A stretch of 64,000 nt of DNA. Origin: Streptomyces rubradiris (GTDB lineage: Bacteria; Actinomycetota; Actinomycetes; Streptomycetales; Streptomycetaceae). Every line of letters starts with the position of its first letter. The first letter of the stretch is position 1. The position numbers and the translations under genes were made by a program. Where the stretch lies: assembly GCF_016860525.1 (NCBI RefSeq), contig NZ_BNEA01000015.1, forward strand, positions 3,410,001-3,474,000, read 5' to 3'. Below, in pieces: positions 1-8,860 of this stretch. A model generated the notes under the pieces. It worked only from the letters and a program-made list of their open reading frames with translations, did not search any database and was not told the DNA's origin.

Positions 1-409
1 CCAGCTTGCTGAGCAGAACCTCGCGGGACTCGAGGTCCGCAAGCTTCTTGATCTCGTCGGCGGACAGCGCCTTGCCGTCAAGGACACCGCCCTTGATGAC
101 GAGATTCGGGTTCTCCTTGGCGAAGTCACGCAGACCCTTCGCCGACTCCACCGGGTCACCGGTGACGAAGGCGACGGCCGTCGGGCCAGCGAAGAGCTGG
201 TCCTCCAGCGTGATCCCGGCCTCCTTGGCCGCAATCTTGGTCAGCGTGTTCTTCACCACGGCGTACTGGGCGTTCTCACCGAGCGACCGGCGCAGCGTCT
301 TGAGCTGCGCCACGGTGAGACCGCGGTACTCGGTCAGCACGGCGGCGTTGGAGCTGCGGAACTTGTCCGTCAGCTCCGCAACCGCGGCAGCCTTGTCGGG
401 CCTCGCCAT
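1..409 (-). CDS. rplJ: 50S ribosomal protein L10 (3' end outside window)
   Basis: L10 anchors the L7/L12 stalk on the large ribosomal subunit and binds 23S rRNA. The visible 136 N-terminal residues begin [17 protein letters not shown] and contain the typical [19 protein letters not shown] and [18 protein letters not shown] segments of the L10 globular domain. The ATG is preceded by a strong AAGGAGG ten bases upstream. The C-terminal helix that holds L7/L12 is beyond the left edge, where rplL would be expected. The leader contains a hairpin over the ribosome binding site and an attenuator-like hairpin, annotated separately, which fits autogenous control by L10. The gene is cut only by the window boundary. 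Confidence 0.96.
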   Translation of the reverse strand, partial: MARPDKAAAVAELTDKFRSSNAAVLTEYRGLTVAQLKTLRRSLGENAQYAVVKNTLTKIAAKEAGITLEDQLFAGPTAVAFVTGDPVESAKGLRDFAKENPNLVIKGGVLDGKALSADEIKKLADLESREVLLSKL

Positions 410-419
410 AGAGCCTCGG

Positions 420-460
420 CCTCCTTCCGGGTGATTCGGACCGCGCGGACCCGAAGGAGG
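420..460 (-). promoter_or_regulatory. rplJ leader hairpin sequestering the ribosome binding site
   Basis: On the minus strand CCTCCTTCGGGT (460-449) can pair with ACCCGGAAGGAGG (432-420), a 12-bp stem with one bulge. The 3' arm contains the AAGGAGG Shine-Dalgarno of rplJ, so the folded form would hide the ribosome binding site. L10 leaders are known as binding sites for the L10-L12 complex in other bacteria; that this stem is the regulated element is inference. Confidence 0.6.
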
Positions 461-467
461 ACTGGGG

Positions 468-501
468 AAAACGAAACGCCCCGGCGCAGGCGCACGGGGC
501 G
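468..501 (-). terminator. attenuator-like hairpin in the rplJ leader
   Basis: On the minus strand a perfect 7-bp stem, CGCCCCG (501-495) with CGGGGCG (483-477), is followed directly by TTTCGTTTT (476-468). This is the shape of an intrinsic terminator, 60 bases upstream of the rplJ start and just 5' of the stem that hides the ribosome binding site. It could attenuate transcription of rplJL. Confidence 0.6.
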
Positions 502-652
502 GACTCGACCGGATCTTGCACGCGCTCGGCGGGCACTCCGGGAGTACTTCCACTGTCACCTGCGCGGGTCGTCCACTTTTCAGCGGATCCTTCGGCCACC
601 GCACCCTCACACGAGCGCACGGCAACGACCAGCGGTCTTTGGCTTCTCCGAG

Positions 653-682
653 AGAGTACGGGACCGGAACGCCACGGAGCAA
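653..682 (-). promoter_or_regulatory. possible rplJ promoter
   Basis: On the minus strand TTGCTC (682-677) and TACTCT (658-653) are separated by 18 bases, resembling -35 and -10 boxes of a vegetative promoter. It would give a leader of about 240 bases before rplJ. The boxes are weak matches. Confidence 0.3.
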
Positions 683-807
683 ATCGGGCCGTTCGGGGGT
701 GGCTGCGGTGGGGACAGGGCGGCCGGCCAGGGCCGGCCCCGGGGCGGTGGGCGGGGGCCAGAGGGCAGAGCGGCCCCTCCGGCCCCGGAGGCGGTCGGTG
801 AGCCGAC

Positions 808-890
808 GCGGGTCCCGTGGCGCGGCCGGTGAGCCCCGGCGCGCCGCGGGTCCCGTGGCGCGGCCGTGAGCCCCGGCGCGGGTCCCGTGG
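808..890. repeat. imperfect direct repeats, GC-rich
   Basis: The 13-mer GCGGGTCCCGTGG occurs at 808-820, 846-858 and 878-890. Between the copies a CGCGGCCG(G)TGAGCCCCGGC segment is also repeated, giving spacings of 38 and 32 bases. The array lies in the non-coding region between rplJ and the lipoprotein gene. Confidence 0.75.
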
Positions 891-1064
891 GGCCTGGGCG
901 GCCCCGGCAAGGGCTCCCCGCGGGCGGGTGAGCGCCGGGGCCGGGGCAGCGCTCCTCCAGAGCCCACCAGCGTGGCGCAGGGCGCTGTGTGGCCGTGGGG
1001 CGGGCTCCGAGGCTCCGGATGGTGCCTGGGGAGGTGCCCGGCCGGCTCAGGGCCGGCCTCGGGC

Positions 1065-1994
1065 TCAGGAGGCCGTGCCCGTCCCGCCCGTGGCCATGCC
1101 GCCGGACTTCATCATCTCGCCGAAGTCCTTGGTGTCGTCGGCCGGCGGGGCCTCGGCGCTGACCTTCACGCCGTAGTCGGAGTAGAACGTCGTGTTGTTC
1201 AGCGTGCCGTTGGCGGTGGTGGCCTTCTCGGTCTTCTTGATCAGGAGGTCCTGGTCGTCGACCCAGACGTCGATGGTCTCCGTGGTGATGCCGGCCTGGC
1301 TGAGCTGCTTCTTCAGGGCCGCCATCTGGTCGGCGCCGAGGTTGCTGGTCTTGTCGGCGAGGTCGGCGACATCGACCTTGCCGGAGTAGTGCGTCGTCTG
1401 AACGCCGGAGACCTTCTCCTCGCCGACCTTCTTCACGTCGCCGGAGGCCAGCAGCATCTTCACGGACTGGTTCGGCGTGGCGTTCTGGAGCTGGTCCTTC
1501 ATGTACGACCCGGACGGGCCGCCGAACTTGGCGAGGTCGTCGTAGGAGTACTTGATCCAGTGCTTGCCGCCGCCCGCCTGCTGGGCGTACGCCTCGCTCA
1601 TGTGCGCGTAGTAGGCGTCCTGCAGATAGCGGGCCTCCATCGACTGGTTGCCGGCCTTCTTCATCAGCTCGGCCATCTGGCCACCGGTGTAGGTGATGGT
1701 CAGGTTGCCCTTGAGACCGTCGCTCCAGGTCAGCGCGCCGTTCGCGGTCATCGACATGACGTCGCCGAGGGACGTCGTGGAGCGCACCTTAGCCGAGTCG
1801 GCCTGGTCGGTGGACTTCTCCACGGACCGCAGCGCGGCGATCGGGCTGAGGTGTATCGCGCCCTTGTCTGCGCCCTTGCCGGCAGCCTTGTCGTCGCCCT
1901 TGCCGGAGTCGGAGGAGCCGCAGGCGGCCACTCCGGTCAGCGCGGCCACCACCGCGATGGAAAGGGTCGCCCGGCGCACGGTCGTGCTCTTCAT
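1065..1994 (-). CDS. LppX/LprG-like lipoprotein
   Basis: A 309-residue secreted lipoprotein of unknown substrate. The N-terminus MKSTTVRR, a hydrophobic segment and the lipobox GVAAC (Cys about 22) indicate lipidation and anchoring outside the membrane. After a short Gly/Lys/Asp linker the body is beta-rich and resembles actinobacterial LppX/LprAFG proteins, which in mycobacteria carry lipids between membrane layers. I chose the ATG at 1994, with a GGGAG upstream, because the 17-residue upstream extension would bury the signal peptide. It sits between rplA and rplJ, separated from rplA by a strong bidirectional hairpin, so it is probably transcribed separately from the ribosomal genes. Confidence 0.8.
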   Translation of the reverse strand: MKSTTVRRATLSIAVVAALTGVAACGSSDSGKGDDKAAGKGADKGAIHLSPIAALRSVEKSTDQADSAKVRSTTSLGDVMSMTANGALTWSDGLKGNLTITYTGGQMAELMKKAGNQSMEARYLQDAYYAHMSEAYAQQAGGGKHWIKYSYDDLAKFGGPSGSYMKDQLQNATPNQSVKMLLASGDVKKVGEEKVSGVQTTHYSGKVDVADLADKTSNLGADQMAALKKQLSQAGITTETIDVWVDDQDLLIKKTEKATTANGTLNNTTFYSDYGVKVSAEAPPADDTKDFGEMMKSGGMATGGTGTAS

Positions 1995-2079
1995 CTGCTC
2001 CCACCCCTGTTGTGTGTCCTGTGCCTGCACCGTAGCCCAGGCCACTGACAGTCCTTCGAAAGGACGTACACAGAAAGGA

Positions 2080-2111
2080 CGGGCCCGGAACCGGAGAGGT
2101 TCCAGGGCCCG
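2080..2111. terminator. bidirectional terminator downstream of rplKA
   Basis: CGGGCCCGGAACC (2080-2092) pairs with GGTTCC-A-GGGCCCG (2098-2111), with CCTTTTCG on one flank and TCCTTTCTG on the other strand. It lies 50 bases beyond the rplA stop and should end the rplKA transcript. A smaller hairpin, GTCCTT/AAGGAC, follows at 2051-2065. Confidence 0.75.
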
Positions 2112-2160
2112 CCCTTTTCGTTCACGCGTCCCTGACGCGGCTACCGCGCTGAGCCGGGGC

Positions 2161-2886
2161 TCAGACGGCGGCCGGGTCCTCCTCGACGAGGAGGTTGCGG
2201 GTGCGGTTCGGGTCGACCGGGATGCCGGGGCCCATCGTGGTGGTGATGGCGGCCTTCTTGATGTAGCGACCCTTGGCGGCGGACGGCTTCAGACGGAGGA
2301 TCTCCTCCAGCGCGGCGCCGTAGTTCTCCACCAGCTTGGAGTCGTCGAAGGACGCCTTGCCGATGATGAAGTGCAGGTTCGAGTGCTTGTCGACGCGGAA
2401 CTCGATCTTGCCGCCCTTGATGTCGGTGACGGCCTTGGCCACGTCGGGGGTGACGGTGCCGGTCTTCGGGTTCGGCATCAGACCACGCGGGCCGAGGACG
2501 CGGCCGAGGCGGCCGACCTTGCCCATGAGGTCCGGGGTGGCGACGACGGCGTCGAAGTCCAGACGGCCCTTCGCGACCTCGTCGATCAGCTCGTCGGCAC
2601 CGACGATGTCGGCGCCCGCGGCACGCGCGGCCTCGGCACGGTCGCCGGTCGCGAAGACCAGGACCCGGGCGGTCTTACCGGTGCCGTGCGGAAGGTTCAC
2701 GGTGCCACGGACCATCTGGTCGGCCTTGCGCGGGTCGACACCCAGACGGAAGGCGACCTCGACGGTGGCGTCGAACTTGGTCGTGGAGGTCTCCTTGGCG
2801 AGACGGACGGCCTCGAGCGGGGCGTACAGCTTCTCCCGGTCGACCTTGGCGTCCGCAGCGCGGAGAGCCTTGCTGCGCTTGCTCAC
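2161..2886 (-). CDS. rplA: 50S ribosomal protein L1
   Basis: L1 binds 23S rRNA at the L1 stalk and helps release E-site tRNA. The 241-residue product has normal family length and shows [39 protein letters not shown] and the signature [20 protein letters not shown] chose the GTG at 2886 ([12 protein letters not shown]) because a GGAG lies eight bases upstream and it matches the usual N-terminus; an upstream in-frame ATG would overrun the rplK-rplA spacer. It follows rplK by 109 bases and is probably cotranscribed with it. Confidence 0.96.
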   Translation of the reverse strand: MSKRSKALRAADAKVDREKLYAPLEAVRLAKETSTTKFDATVEVAFRLGVDPRKADQMVRGTVNLPHGTGKTARVLVFATGDRAEAARAAGADIVGADELIDEVAKGRLDFDAVVATPDLMGKVGRLGRVLGPRGLMPNPKTGTVTPDVAKAVTDIKGGKIEFRVDKHSNLHFIIGKASFDDSKLVENYGAALEEILRLKPSAAKGRYIKKAAITTTMGPGIPVDPNRTRNLLVEEDPAAV

Positions 2887-2995
2887 AACTTGCTCCTGTG
2901 TGTTCTGAAAGGAGTCGTGGTCCCTGGGCCGAGCAGGCCCTGCCACGTGCGGCCGCGAAATGCAGGCAGCCGCATGACTGCTACGAAGGTGGGGT

Positions 2996-3430
2996 TCAGC
3001 CCTCGACCGTGACGCCCATGGAACGCGCGGTACCGGCGATGATCTTCGCGGCGGCGTCCAGGTCGTTCGCGTTCAGGTCGGGCATCTTGGTCTGGGCGAT
3101 CTCGCGGACCTGCGCCTCGGTGATCTTGGCGACCTTGGTCTTGTGCGGCTCGCCGGAGCCCTTCTCGATGCCCGCGGCCTTGAGGATCATCTTCGCGGCC
3201 GGCGGCGTCTTGGTGACGAAGGTGAAGGAACGGTCCTCGTAGACCGTGATCTCCACCGGGATGACCCAACCGCGCTGCGACTCGGTCGCGGCGTTGTAGG
3301 CCTTGCAGAACTCCATGATGTTGACGCCGTGCTGGCCCAGCGCCGGGCCGACCGGCGGGGCCGGGTTGGCGGCGCCGGCCTGGATCTGGAGCTTGATGAG
3401 CCCCGTGACCTTCTTCTTCTTGGGAGGCAT
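2996..3430 (-). CDS. rplK: 50S ribosomal protein L11
   Basis: L11 forms the GTPase-associated centre of the ribosome and is needed for RelA activation and thiopeptide binding. The 144-residue protein has the typical [17 protein letters not shown] start, the proline-rich [20 protein letters not shown] hinge and the C-terminal RNA-binding segment ending [12 protein letters not shown]. Length and order are normal for the family. It precedes rplA, and the upstream neighbour is a small membrane-protein gene rather than nusG directly. Confidence 0.97.
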   Translation of the reverse strand: MPPKKKKVTGLIKLQIQAGAANPAPPVGPALGQHGVNIMEFCKAYNAATESQRGWVIPVEITVYEDRSFTFVTKTPPAAKMILKAAGIEKGSGEPHKTKVAKITEAQVREIAQTKMPDLNANDLDAAAKIIAGTARSMGVTVEG

Positions 3431-3561
3431 GCTCTCTCCGGGTCCTTACTGAGAGGTTGATGGCCGTCTGCGACTGGCGGATCCATGCCGTTGCATGATC
3501 CCGCAGATGGCATACCGCACAACGATAGCCGCTGTCCCCACGAGACAAGAAATCCCCCAGG

Positions 3562-4011
3562 TCAGGCACCCTGCGCGGATTCCTCGGGGCGCTGGTCGCG
3601 CAGCACGTGCACGGCCGCGGCGAGCAACGCGAGCAAGCTGGCGCCCACGGGCACGGCGAGCAGCGCGGCGACGGCCCCGCGCCCGGTGTCGTCCGCGAGC
3701 GCCACCCGCTCCGGCTCGCCGGGCGCGGCGCGCACGGACACCGCGTCACCCTCGGTGTGGCCCCACGCGCGCGTACCGGCCGGCAGGGCGGCCGTCACCC
3801 GCTCCCCCGCGACGGAGTACGTCACCGCGCAGCGGCCGAGGAGGCAGGCCCCGTCGTGGAAGGTGGCCGCGACCGGCTCGGCGCCACGCAGTCCGGTGCG
3901 CTGCCGGGCCGCCGGCACGCAGACGGCGTACAGCCAGACCAGCGGCACCAGCACGGCCGCGGCGACGAGGGCGGGCCGGACACGGCGGAAGCGCCCCGGT
4001 CCGGTGGTCAC
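3562..4011 (-). CDS. DUF3592-like two-TM membrane protein
   Basis: A 149-residue protein of unknown function. From a GTG at 4011 it reads VTTGPGRFRRVRP, then a first membrane segment (LVAAAVLVPLVWLYAV, about 13-30), an extracytoplasmic beta-rich domain of about 75 residues, and a second membrane segment (GAVAALLAVPVGASLLALLAAAVHVL). The outer domain has a CLLGRC pair followed by AVTYSVAGERVTAALP, the arrangement seen in actinobacterial DUF3592 proteins. It starts 27 bases after the nusG stop, in the same direction, and rplK follows 131 bases later. Nothing links it functionally to transcription or ribosomes. The start is uncertain. Confidence 0.6.
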   Translation of the reverse strand: MTTGPGRFRRVRPALVAAAVLVPLVWLYAVCVPAARQRTGLRGAEPVAATFHDGACLLGRCAVTYSVAGERVTAALPAGTRAWGHTEGDAVSVRAAPGEPERVALADDTGRGAVAALLAVPVGASLLALLAAAVHVLRDQRPEESAQGA

Positions 4012-4037
4012 CGGCGGGGCGCTTCCGGGGAGTGTGC

Positions 4038-4901
4038 TCAGTTCTTCTGGATCTGGTCGAAGGACAGCTCGACCGGGGTCTCCCGGCCGAAGATCTCGAC
4101 CAGGCCCTTGACCTTCTTGGAGTCGGGGTTGATCTCGTTGATGGTCGCCTGGAGCGTGGCGAACGGGCCGTCGGTGACGGTGACCGAGTCGCCGACCTCG
4201 AAGTCCAGCACCTGGACCTCGACCTTGCGCTGCGGGGCGGGCTTGCCCTCGGCCTCGGCGGCCTCGCGGGCGGCCTTCTCCTCGGCCTCCGGGGCGAGCA
4301 TCTTGACGATCTCGTCCAGGGTCAGCGGGTAGGGGTCGTAGGCGTTGCCGACGAAGCCGGTGACGCCCGGGGTGTTGCGGACGACGCCCCAGGACTCGTT
4401 CGTCAGGTCCATGCGGACCAGGACGTAACCCGGCAGCTTGTTCTGCTTGATCGTCTTGCGGTCGCCGTTCTTGATCTGGACGACCTCCTCCTGCGGCACC
4501 TCGGCCTGGAAGATGTAGTCCTCGACGTTCAGCGAGACGGCGCGCTGCTCCAGGTTGGTCTTCACGCGGTTCTCGTAACCGGCGTAGGTGTGGATGACGT
4601 ACCACTCGCCGGGCAGGGTGCGCAGTTCCTCGCGCAGGGCCTGGACCGGGTCGACCGGGGCGGCGGTCTCGGCGACGGCTTCCTCGGCGGCCTCGTCGCC
4701 CTCGTCCTCGGAGACGTCGTCGTCCTCGGCGTCCTCGGCGTGCACGGCGGCCTCCTCGGCCGGCTCCCCCGCCTCGGCCTCGGCAGCCTCGAACTCGTCC
4801 TGGTCGTCCGCGCCCTCGACGATGTCGAGCTCGTCGTCCACCGTCTCGGCAGCCAGCCCGCGGGGCTCAGTGGCGTCGTCGTTCAGGTTCGGGTCAGACA
4901 C
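4038..4901 (-). CDS. nusG: transcription termination/antitermination factor NusG
   Basis: NusG binds RNA polymerase through its NGN domain and contacts Rho or ribosomal protein S10 through its KOW domain. The 287-residue product has the NGN core from about 105 ([22 protein letters not shown]) and a C-terminal KOW ([19 protein letters not shown]). About 90 very acidic residues precede the NGN, rich in Glu, Asp and Ala; such acidic extensions are usual in Streptomyces NusG. The ATG at 4901 begins [15 protein letters not shown]. secE lies just upstream, separated by a terminator-like hairpin. Confidence 0.96.
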   Translation of the reverse strand: MSDPNLNDDATEPRGLAAETVDDELDIVEGADDQDEFEAAEAEAGEPAEEAAVHAEDAEDDDVSEDEGDEAAEEAVAETAAPVDPVQALREELRTLPGEWYVIHTYAGYENRVKTNLEQRAVSLNVEDYIFQAEVPQEEVVQIKNGDRKTIKQNKLPGYVLVRMDLTNESWGVVRNTPGVTGFVGNAYDPYPLTLDEIVKMLAPEAEEKAAREAAEAEGKPAPQRKVEVQVLDFEVGDSVTVTDGPFATLQATINEINPDSKKVKGLVEIFGRETPVELSFDQIQKN

Positions 4902-4941
4902 GATGGCTGCTTCTTCCTGGATACATAGGGGTGGAACATGC

Positions 4942-4970
4942 GAAAAGGGGCGCCGGTACCACGGCGCCCT
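4942..4970 (-). terminator. hairpin plus T-run between secE and nusG
   Basis: On the minus strand AGGGCGCCG (4970-4962) pairs with CGGCGCCCC (4955-4947), followed by TTTTCG. It lies 11 bases after the secE stop and before the nusG start, so it looks like an intrinsic terminator that would limit read-through from secE into nusG. Confidence 0.7.
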
Positions 4971-4981
4971 TCGCTTTTGGC

Positions 4982-5266
4982 TCAGCCGAAGACGTACTTG
5001 GCCGCGTGGTCGAGCCCATAGTCAATCACGGTCACCAGAGCGATCATGATGACGACGAAGAAGATCACCACGGTGGTGTACGAAGTCAGCTGGTTGCGCG
5101 TCGGCCAGACGACCTTGCGGAGCTCCGCGATGATCTGGCGGTAGAAGGTGGCGAGGCGCTTCAGCGGGCCCTTCTTGGCGCGCTTACCGCCCTTGCGGGC
5201 CTTCTTGGACTCGGGCACCTCGTCCCGGGCATCAGGCGTGTCGATGGAGCCTACGGCGTCCGTCAT
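4982..5266 (-). CDS. secE: preprotein translocase subunit SecE
   Basis: SecE is the clamp subunit of the SecYEG protein-conducting channel. The 94-residue product has a hydrophilic basic N-terminus ([17 protein letters not shown]), the amphipathic [20 protein letters not shown] helix that is diagnostic of SecE, and one membrane span ([22 protein letters not shown]). The single-span layout is the normal actinobacterial form. The ATG at 5266 is well placed after a tRNA-Trp gene in the same direction, the common secE context. Confidence 0.96.
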   Translation of the reverse strand: MTDAVGSIDTPDARDEVPESKKARKGGKRAKKGPLKRLATFYRQIIAELRKVVWPTRNQLTSYTTVVIFFVVIMIALVTVIDYGLDHAAKYVFG

Positions 5267-5372
5267 AGTCCTCACCTGATCCCGGGTCGTGGCCGTGCCG
5301 CGCCCGGTTTCTGAGCCGCACGGCGGTGCATTGCTGTACGTACATGCGCACACATCCTGGCGGTGTGTGTAG

Positions 5373-5445
5373 CAGGGCCGGAGGGACTTGAACCCCCAAC
5401 CGCCGGTTTTGGAGACCGGTGCTCTACCAATTGAGCTACGACCCT
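5373..5445 (-). tRNA. tRNA-Trp (CCA)
   Basis: A 73-base cloverleaf on the minus strand: acceptor AGGGTCG pairs with CGGCCCT, the T arm contains GGTTC, and the anticodon loop CTCCAAA carries CCA. It lies about 100 bases upstream of secE in the same direction. The 261 bases between it and aspC show no further gene. Confidence 0.95.
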
Positions 5446-5706
5446 TTGTGTGTCCCCCAACGTACCGCATCCGACCGGGTGCCCGATGTGCACCGGCTCG
5501 GCGGCGGCCGTCGAGAGGCCAACGAGGTGAGAGTGTACGTGGTCCGGGGCCCGGCGTCGAACAGAAAGCGCCCGTCGGGATCCCGGAACGGAAGATCGTC
5601 CTGGCCGGGGGCCGGATCCGGACCCCTGTTCGCCCCTCGGTCCCCGGCTGCCCAGTCTGTGAAACCCGTGTGCCGGGGGCGTTTCCGGTCTGGAACGATG
5701 GGCCGC

Positions 5707-6933
5707 ATGAGCGCTGCAATCCCTCCCACCGAGCGCCGGGTCTCCGCCCGCGTCGGCGCGATCTCCGAGTCCGCCACCCTCGCCGTGGACGCCAAGGCCA
5801 AGGCCCTGAAGGCCGCCGGGCGTCCGGTGATCGGCTTCGGCGCCGGTGAGCCCGACTTCCCGACCCCGGACTACATCGTCGAGGCGGCCGTCGAGGCCTG
5901 CAAGAACCCCAAGTTCCACCGCTACACCCCGGCCGGCGGCCTGCCCGAGCTGAAGGCCGCGATCGCCGCCAAGACGCTGCGCGACTCCGGCTGGGAGCCC
6001 GACGTCTCCCAGATCCTGGTCACCAACGGCGGCAAGCAGGCCATCTACGAGGCCTTCGCCGCGATCCTCGACCCGGGCGACGAGGTCATCGTCCCGGCGC
6101 CGTACTGGACGACGTACCCGGAGTCCATCCGCCTGGCCGGCGGTGTCCCGGTGGAGGTCGTCGCGGACGAGACCACCGGCTACCGGGTCTCGGTGGAGCA
6201 GCTGGAGGCGGCGCGCACGGAGCGGACGAAGGTCGTCCTCTTCGTCTCCCCGTCCAACCCGACCGGCGCGGTGTACTCCGAGGCCGAGACCGAGGCGATC
6301 GGCCGCTGGGCCCTTGAGCACGGCCTGTGGGTGCTCACCGACGAGATCTACGAGCACCTGGTCTACGGCGACGCCGCCGCGGTGTCCCTGCCGGCGCTCC
6401 TGCCCGAGCTGCGCGACAAGTGCGTCGTGGTCAACGGCGTGGCGAAGACGTACGCCATGACCGGCTGGCGCGTGGGCTGGGTCATCGGCCCGAAGGACGT
6501 CGTCAAGGCCGCGACGAACCTCCAGTCGCACGCCACCTCCAACGTCTCCAACGTGGCCCAGGCGGCCGCCCTGGCCGCCGTCTCGGGCGGCCTGGAGGCC
6601 GTGGCGAAGATGCGCGAGGCGTTCGACCGGCGCCGCAAGACCATCGTGCGGATGCTCAACGAGATCGACGGCGTGGTCTGCCCGGAGCCCGAGGGCGCGT
6701 TCTACGCCTACCCCTCGGTCAAGGCGCTGCTCGGCAAGGAGATCCGCGGCAAGCGCCCGCAGGACACCGTCGAGCTGGCCGCGCTGATCCTGGAGGAGGC
6801 CGAGGTCGCGGTCGTCCCGGGCGAGGCCTTCGGCACGCCGGGCTACCTGCGGCTGTCGTACGCGCTCGGCGACGAGGACCTCGTCGAGGGCGTGAGCCGC
6901 GTCCAGAAGCTGCTGGCGGAGGCGCGGGACTAG
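5707..6933 (+). CDS. aspC: aspartate aminotransferase (class I/II PLP enzyme)
   Basis: A 408-residue fold-type I aminotransferase, probably exchanging aspartate and oxaloacetate in amino acid metabolism. Markers are [15 protein letters not shown] near 43-57, [12 protein letters not shown], the aspartate of the [13 protein letters not shown] and LTDEIYEHL region, and the PLP lysine at about 247 in [14 protein letters not shown]. Ala precedes the lysine where Ser is more usual. I chose the ATG at 5707 ([11 protein letters not shown]); no good Shine-Dalgarno precedes it, so the message may be leaderless or start at the ATG nine bases upstream. It is monocistronic, ended by a strong hairpin. Confidence 0.92.
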   Translation: MSAAIPPTERRVSARVGAISESATLAVDAKAKALKAAGRPVIGFGAGEPDFPTPDYIVEAAVEACKNPKFHRYTPAGGLPELKAAIAAKTLRDSGWEPDVSQILVTNGGKQAIYEAFAAILDPGDEVIVPAPYWTTYPESIRLAGGVPVEVVADETTGYRVSVEQLEAARTERTKVVLFVSPSNPTGAVYSEAETEAIGRWALEHGLWVLTDEIYEHLVYGDAAAVSLPALLPELRDKCVVVNGVAKTYAMTGWRVGWVIGPKDVVKAATNLQSHATSNVSNVAQAAALAAVSGGLEAVAKMREAFDRRRKTIVRMLNEIDGVVCPEPEGAFYAYPSVKALLGKEIRGKRPQDTVELAALILEEAEVAVVPGEAFGTPGYLRLSYALGDEDLVEGVSRVQKLLAEARD

Positions 6934-6957
6934 TTCCCGGCCGCCACGCGCGCGTGC

Positions 6958-6985
6958 GGGCCGTCTCCCCGTAGGGAGGCGGCCC
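6958..6985 (+). terminator. terminator after aspC
   Basis: GGGCCGTCTCC (6958-6968) pairs fully (one G-T) with GGAGGCGGCCC (6975-6985) across a six-base loop, 25 bases after the aspC stop, followed by GTTCGTGTG. Confidence 0.75.
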
Positions 6986-7060
6986 GTTCGTGTGTACGGG
7001 CAAGCCCACCTACGGTGAAACGGCTACCGGGAAGGCGGTGACGTACGGCAGGATCTGGGA

Positions 7061-8110
7061 ATGGAGCGTGTACGTGATCTCTCTGAGCTGCCGAAAGCCC
7101 ATCTGCACCTGCACTTCACCGGGTCGATGCGACCAGGGACCGTGCTGGAGCTGGCCGACAAGTACGGCGTACGGCTGCCCGACACGCTGAGGGACGCCCT
7201 GGTCAGCGGGGACCCGCCCCGGCTGCGCGCCACGGACGAGCGGGGCTGGTTCCGCTTCCAGCGGCTGTACGACGCCGCCCGCTCCTGCCTGCGCGCCCCG
7301 GAGGACATCCAGCGCCTGGTCCGGGAGGCCGCGCAGGAGGACCTGAGGGACGGCTCGGGCTGGCTGGAGATCCAGGTGGACCCGACGTCGTACGCCCCCC
7401 GGCTGGGCGGTCTGATCCCGGCCCTGGAGGTCATCCTGGACGCGGTCGAGACCACGTCCCGGGAGACCGGCCTCGGCATGCGCGTCCTGGTCGCCGCGAA
7501 CCGCATGAAGCACCCGCTGGACGCGCGCACACTGGCCCGGCTGGCGGTGCGCTACGCGGACCGGGGCGTGGTCGGCTTCGGGCTCTCCAACGACGAGCGG
7601 CGGGGCCTGGCGCGGGACTTCGACCGGGCCTTCCACATCGCGCGCGAGGGCGGCCTGCTGTCGGCCCCGCACGGCGGCGAGCTGTCCGGCCCGGCGTCGG
7701 TCCGGGACTGCCTGGACGACCTGCACGCCACGCGGATCGGGCACGGGGTGCGGGCCGCCGAGGACCCGCGGCTGCTGAAGCGGCTGGCCGACCGGGGCGT
7801 GACCTGCGAGGTGTGCCCGGCCTCGAACGTGGCGCTCGGCGTGTACGAGAAGCCGCAGGACGTCCCGCTGCGCACCCTCTTCGAGGCGGGCGTGCCGATG
7901 GCGCTGGGCGCGGACGACCCGCTGCTGTTCGGCTCGCGGCTGGCCGCTCAGTACGAGATCGCCCGGCACGCCCACGGCTTCTCGGACGCGGAGCTCGCCG
8001 AGCTGGCCCGGCAGTCGGTGCGGGGCTCGGCCGCGCCCGAGGAGGTCAAGGCGCGGCTGCTGGCGGGCGTGGACGACTGGCTGACCCGTCCGGCTGTCCG
8101 GACCGCCTGA
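7061..8110 (+). CDS. add: adenosine deaminase family protein
   Basis: A 349-residue metal-dependent deaminase, probably converting adenosine to inosine in purine salvage. The metal-binding HLHLH is at residues 14-18 in PKAHLHLHFTGS. Later come APHGGEL (His and catalytic Glu), RIGHGVRA and the metal-binding ALGADDPLLFG. All the expected ligands are present. The ATG at 7061 is supported by the family N-terminus, though the ribosome binding site is weak. Other purine or aminofutalosine deaminases share this fold, so the exact substrate is inferred from overall similarity. It converges with the tetR gene, leaving 12 bases between them. Confidence 0.85.
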   Translation: MERVRDLSELPKAHLHLHFTGSMRPGTVLELADKYGVRLPDTLRDALVSGDPPRLRATDERGWFRFQRLYDAARSCLRAPEDIQRLVREAAQEDLRDGSGWLEIQVDPTSYAPRLGGLIPALEVILDAVETTSRETGLGMRVLVAANRMKHPLDARTLARLAVRYADRGVVGFGLSNDERRGLARDFDRAFHIAREGGLLSAPHGGELSGPASVRDCLDDLHATRIGHGVRAAEDPRLLKRLADRGVTCEVCPASNVALGVYEKPQDVPLRTLFEAGVPMALGADDPLLFGSRLAAQYEIARHAHGFSDAELAELARQSVRGSAAPEEVKARLLAGVDDWLTRPAVRTA

Positions 8111-8122
8111 CGGGGCCCGGGG

Positions 8123-8746
8123 TCACCCGGCGGGCTCCTGCGGGGCGCGGATGCCGCCGAGGAGGGTCCGGGCGAGGCGGGCGGCGAACTCGTCCACCGG
8201 TGGCCGTCGGCCGGTCTCGGTGGCGTCGTAGGCGAAGGCCCGCTGGGCGCAGGCGCCCAGGAGGAGCGAGGCGGCGGCGTAGGTGTCGGCGTCGGCGCGG
8301 ACCCGGCCGGCGGCCTGTTCGGCGCGCAGGTAGGCGTCCACGCCCTGGATGGGCATGTGCGGGCCGGAGCCGAGGGCGCGCAAGGTGTCGTCGTGGCGCC
8401 GTTTGAGCTGGGTCTCGGCGTACAGGGAGGCGGCGATCGGGAAGCTCTGCTCGTAGAAGAGCGCGGCCTGGCGGGCGATCCCGGTGAGGTTCTCTTCCAG
8501 GGTGGCCCGTCCCGGTGCGGCGGCGAGGCTGTCGAGCAGCGGGGTGAGCCGGGGCAGCCGCTCGGTGAGGACCCGTACGAAGAGCTCTTCCTTGCTGTCG
8601 AAGTGCTTGTAGAGGGCCGCTTCGGAGCAGCCGGCCGCGCGGGCGATCTCCTTGGTGGTGGCGCGGGCGAGTCCGACGGTGAGCATCAACTCGTGGGCGG
8701 CGTCGAGGATGCGCACACGCGCGGGCTTCGTCTCCACGGGCTCCAT
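8123..8746 (-). CDS. TetR family transcriptional regulator
   Basis: A 207-residue repressor. Residues about 10-60 form the TetR helix-turn-helix (ILDAAHELMLTVGLARATTKEIARAAGCSEAALYKHFDSKEEL), followed by a helical ligand-binding domain. It is transcribed divergently from a NAD(P)-binding protein gene, and two inverted repeats lie in the 114-base gap, so it probably represses itself and that neighbour. The ligand is not evident. Confidence 0.9.
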   Translation of the reverse strand: MEPVETKPARVRILDAAHELMLTVGLARATTKEIARAAGCSEAALYKHFDSKEELFVRVLTERLPRLTPLLDSLAAAPGRATLEENLTGIARQAALFYEQSFPIAASLYAETQLKRRHDDTLRALGSGPHMPIQGVDAYLRAEQAAGRVRADADTYAAASLLLGACAQRAFAYDATETGRRPPVDEFAARLARTLLGGIRAPQEPAG

Positions 8747-8778
8747 GGAACTCCTAATCGGCCTTGACGGGCGGGTGG

Positions 8779-8823
8779 GTGATTACTCACTCTAGGAGCC
8801 ACGCAGGTAAGTGAGCACTCACT
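8779..8823. promoter_or_regulatory. probable TetR operator sites
   Basis: AGTGAGCACTCACT at 8810-8823 is a perfect 6-2-6 inverted repeat. A second, GTGA-N4-TCAC, lies at 8779-8790. Both sit between the divergent tetR (start 8746) and NmrA-like (start 8861) genes, the normal location for a TetR operator controlling both. Confidence 0.6.
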
Positions 8824-8860
8824 CACCCCTGGGATACGCGCACGGGAATCGGGGAACACC

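Larger units (their letters stand above)
502..1064. other. 563-base gene-free stretch upstream of rplJ
   Basis: No convincing gene: reading frames here are arginine/proline-rich artefacts of GC-rich DNA. It holds the rplJ promoter region, an array of imperfect repeats at 808-890, and a hairpin near 1040-1057 (GGCCGGC arms around a short loop) just beyond the lipoprotein gene that could end its transcript. Confidence 0.6.

Noticed and set aside
972..2048. Long plus-strand open frame opposite the lipoprotein gene
   Set aside because: It is the GC-rich mirror of a convincing lipoprotein gene; the translation is Val/Gly/Arg-rich with no family-like motif.
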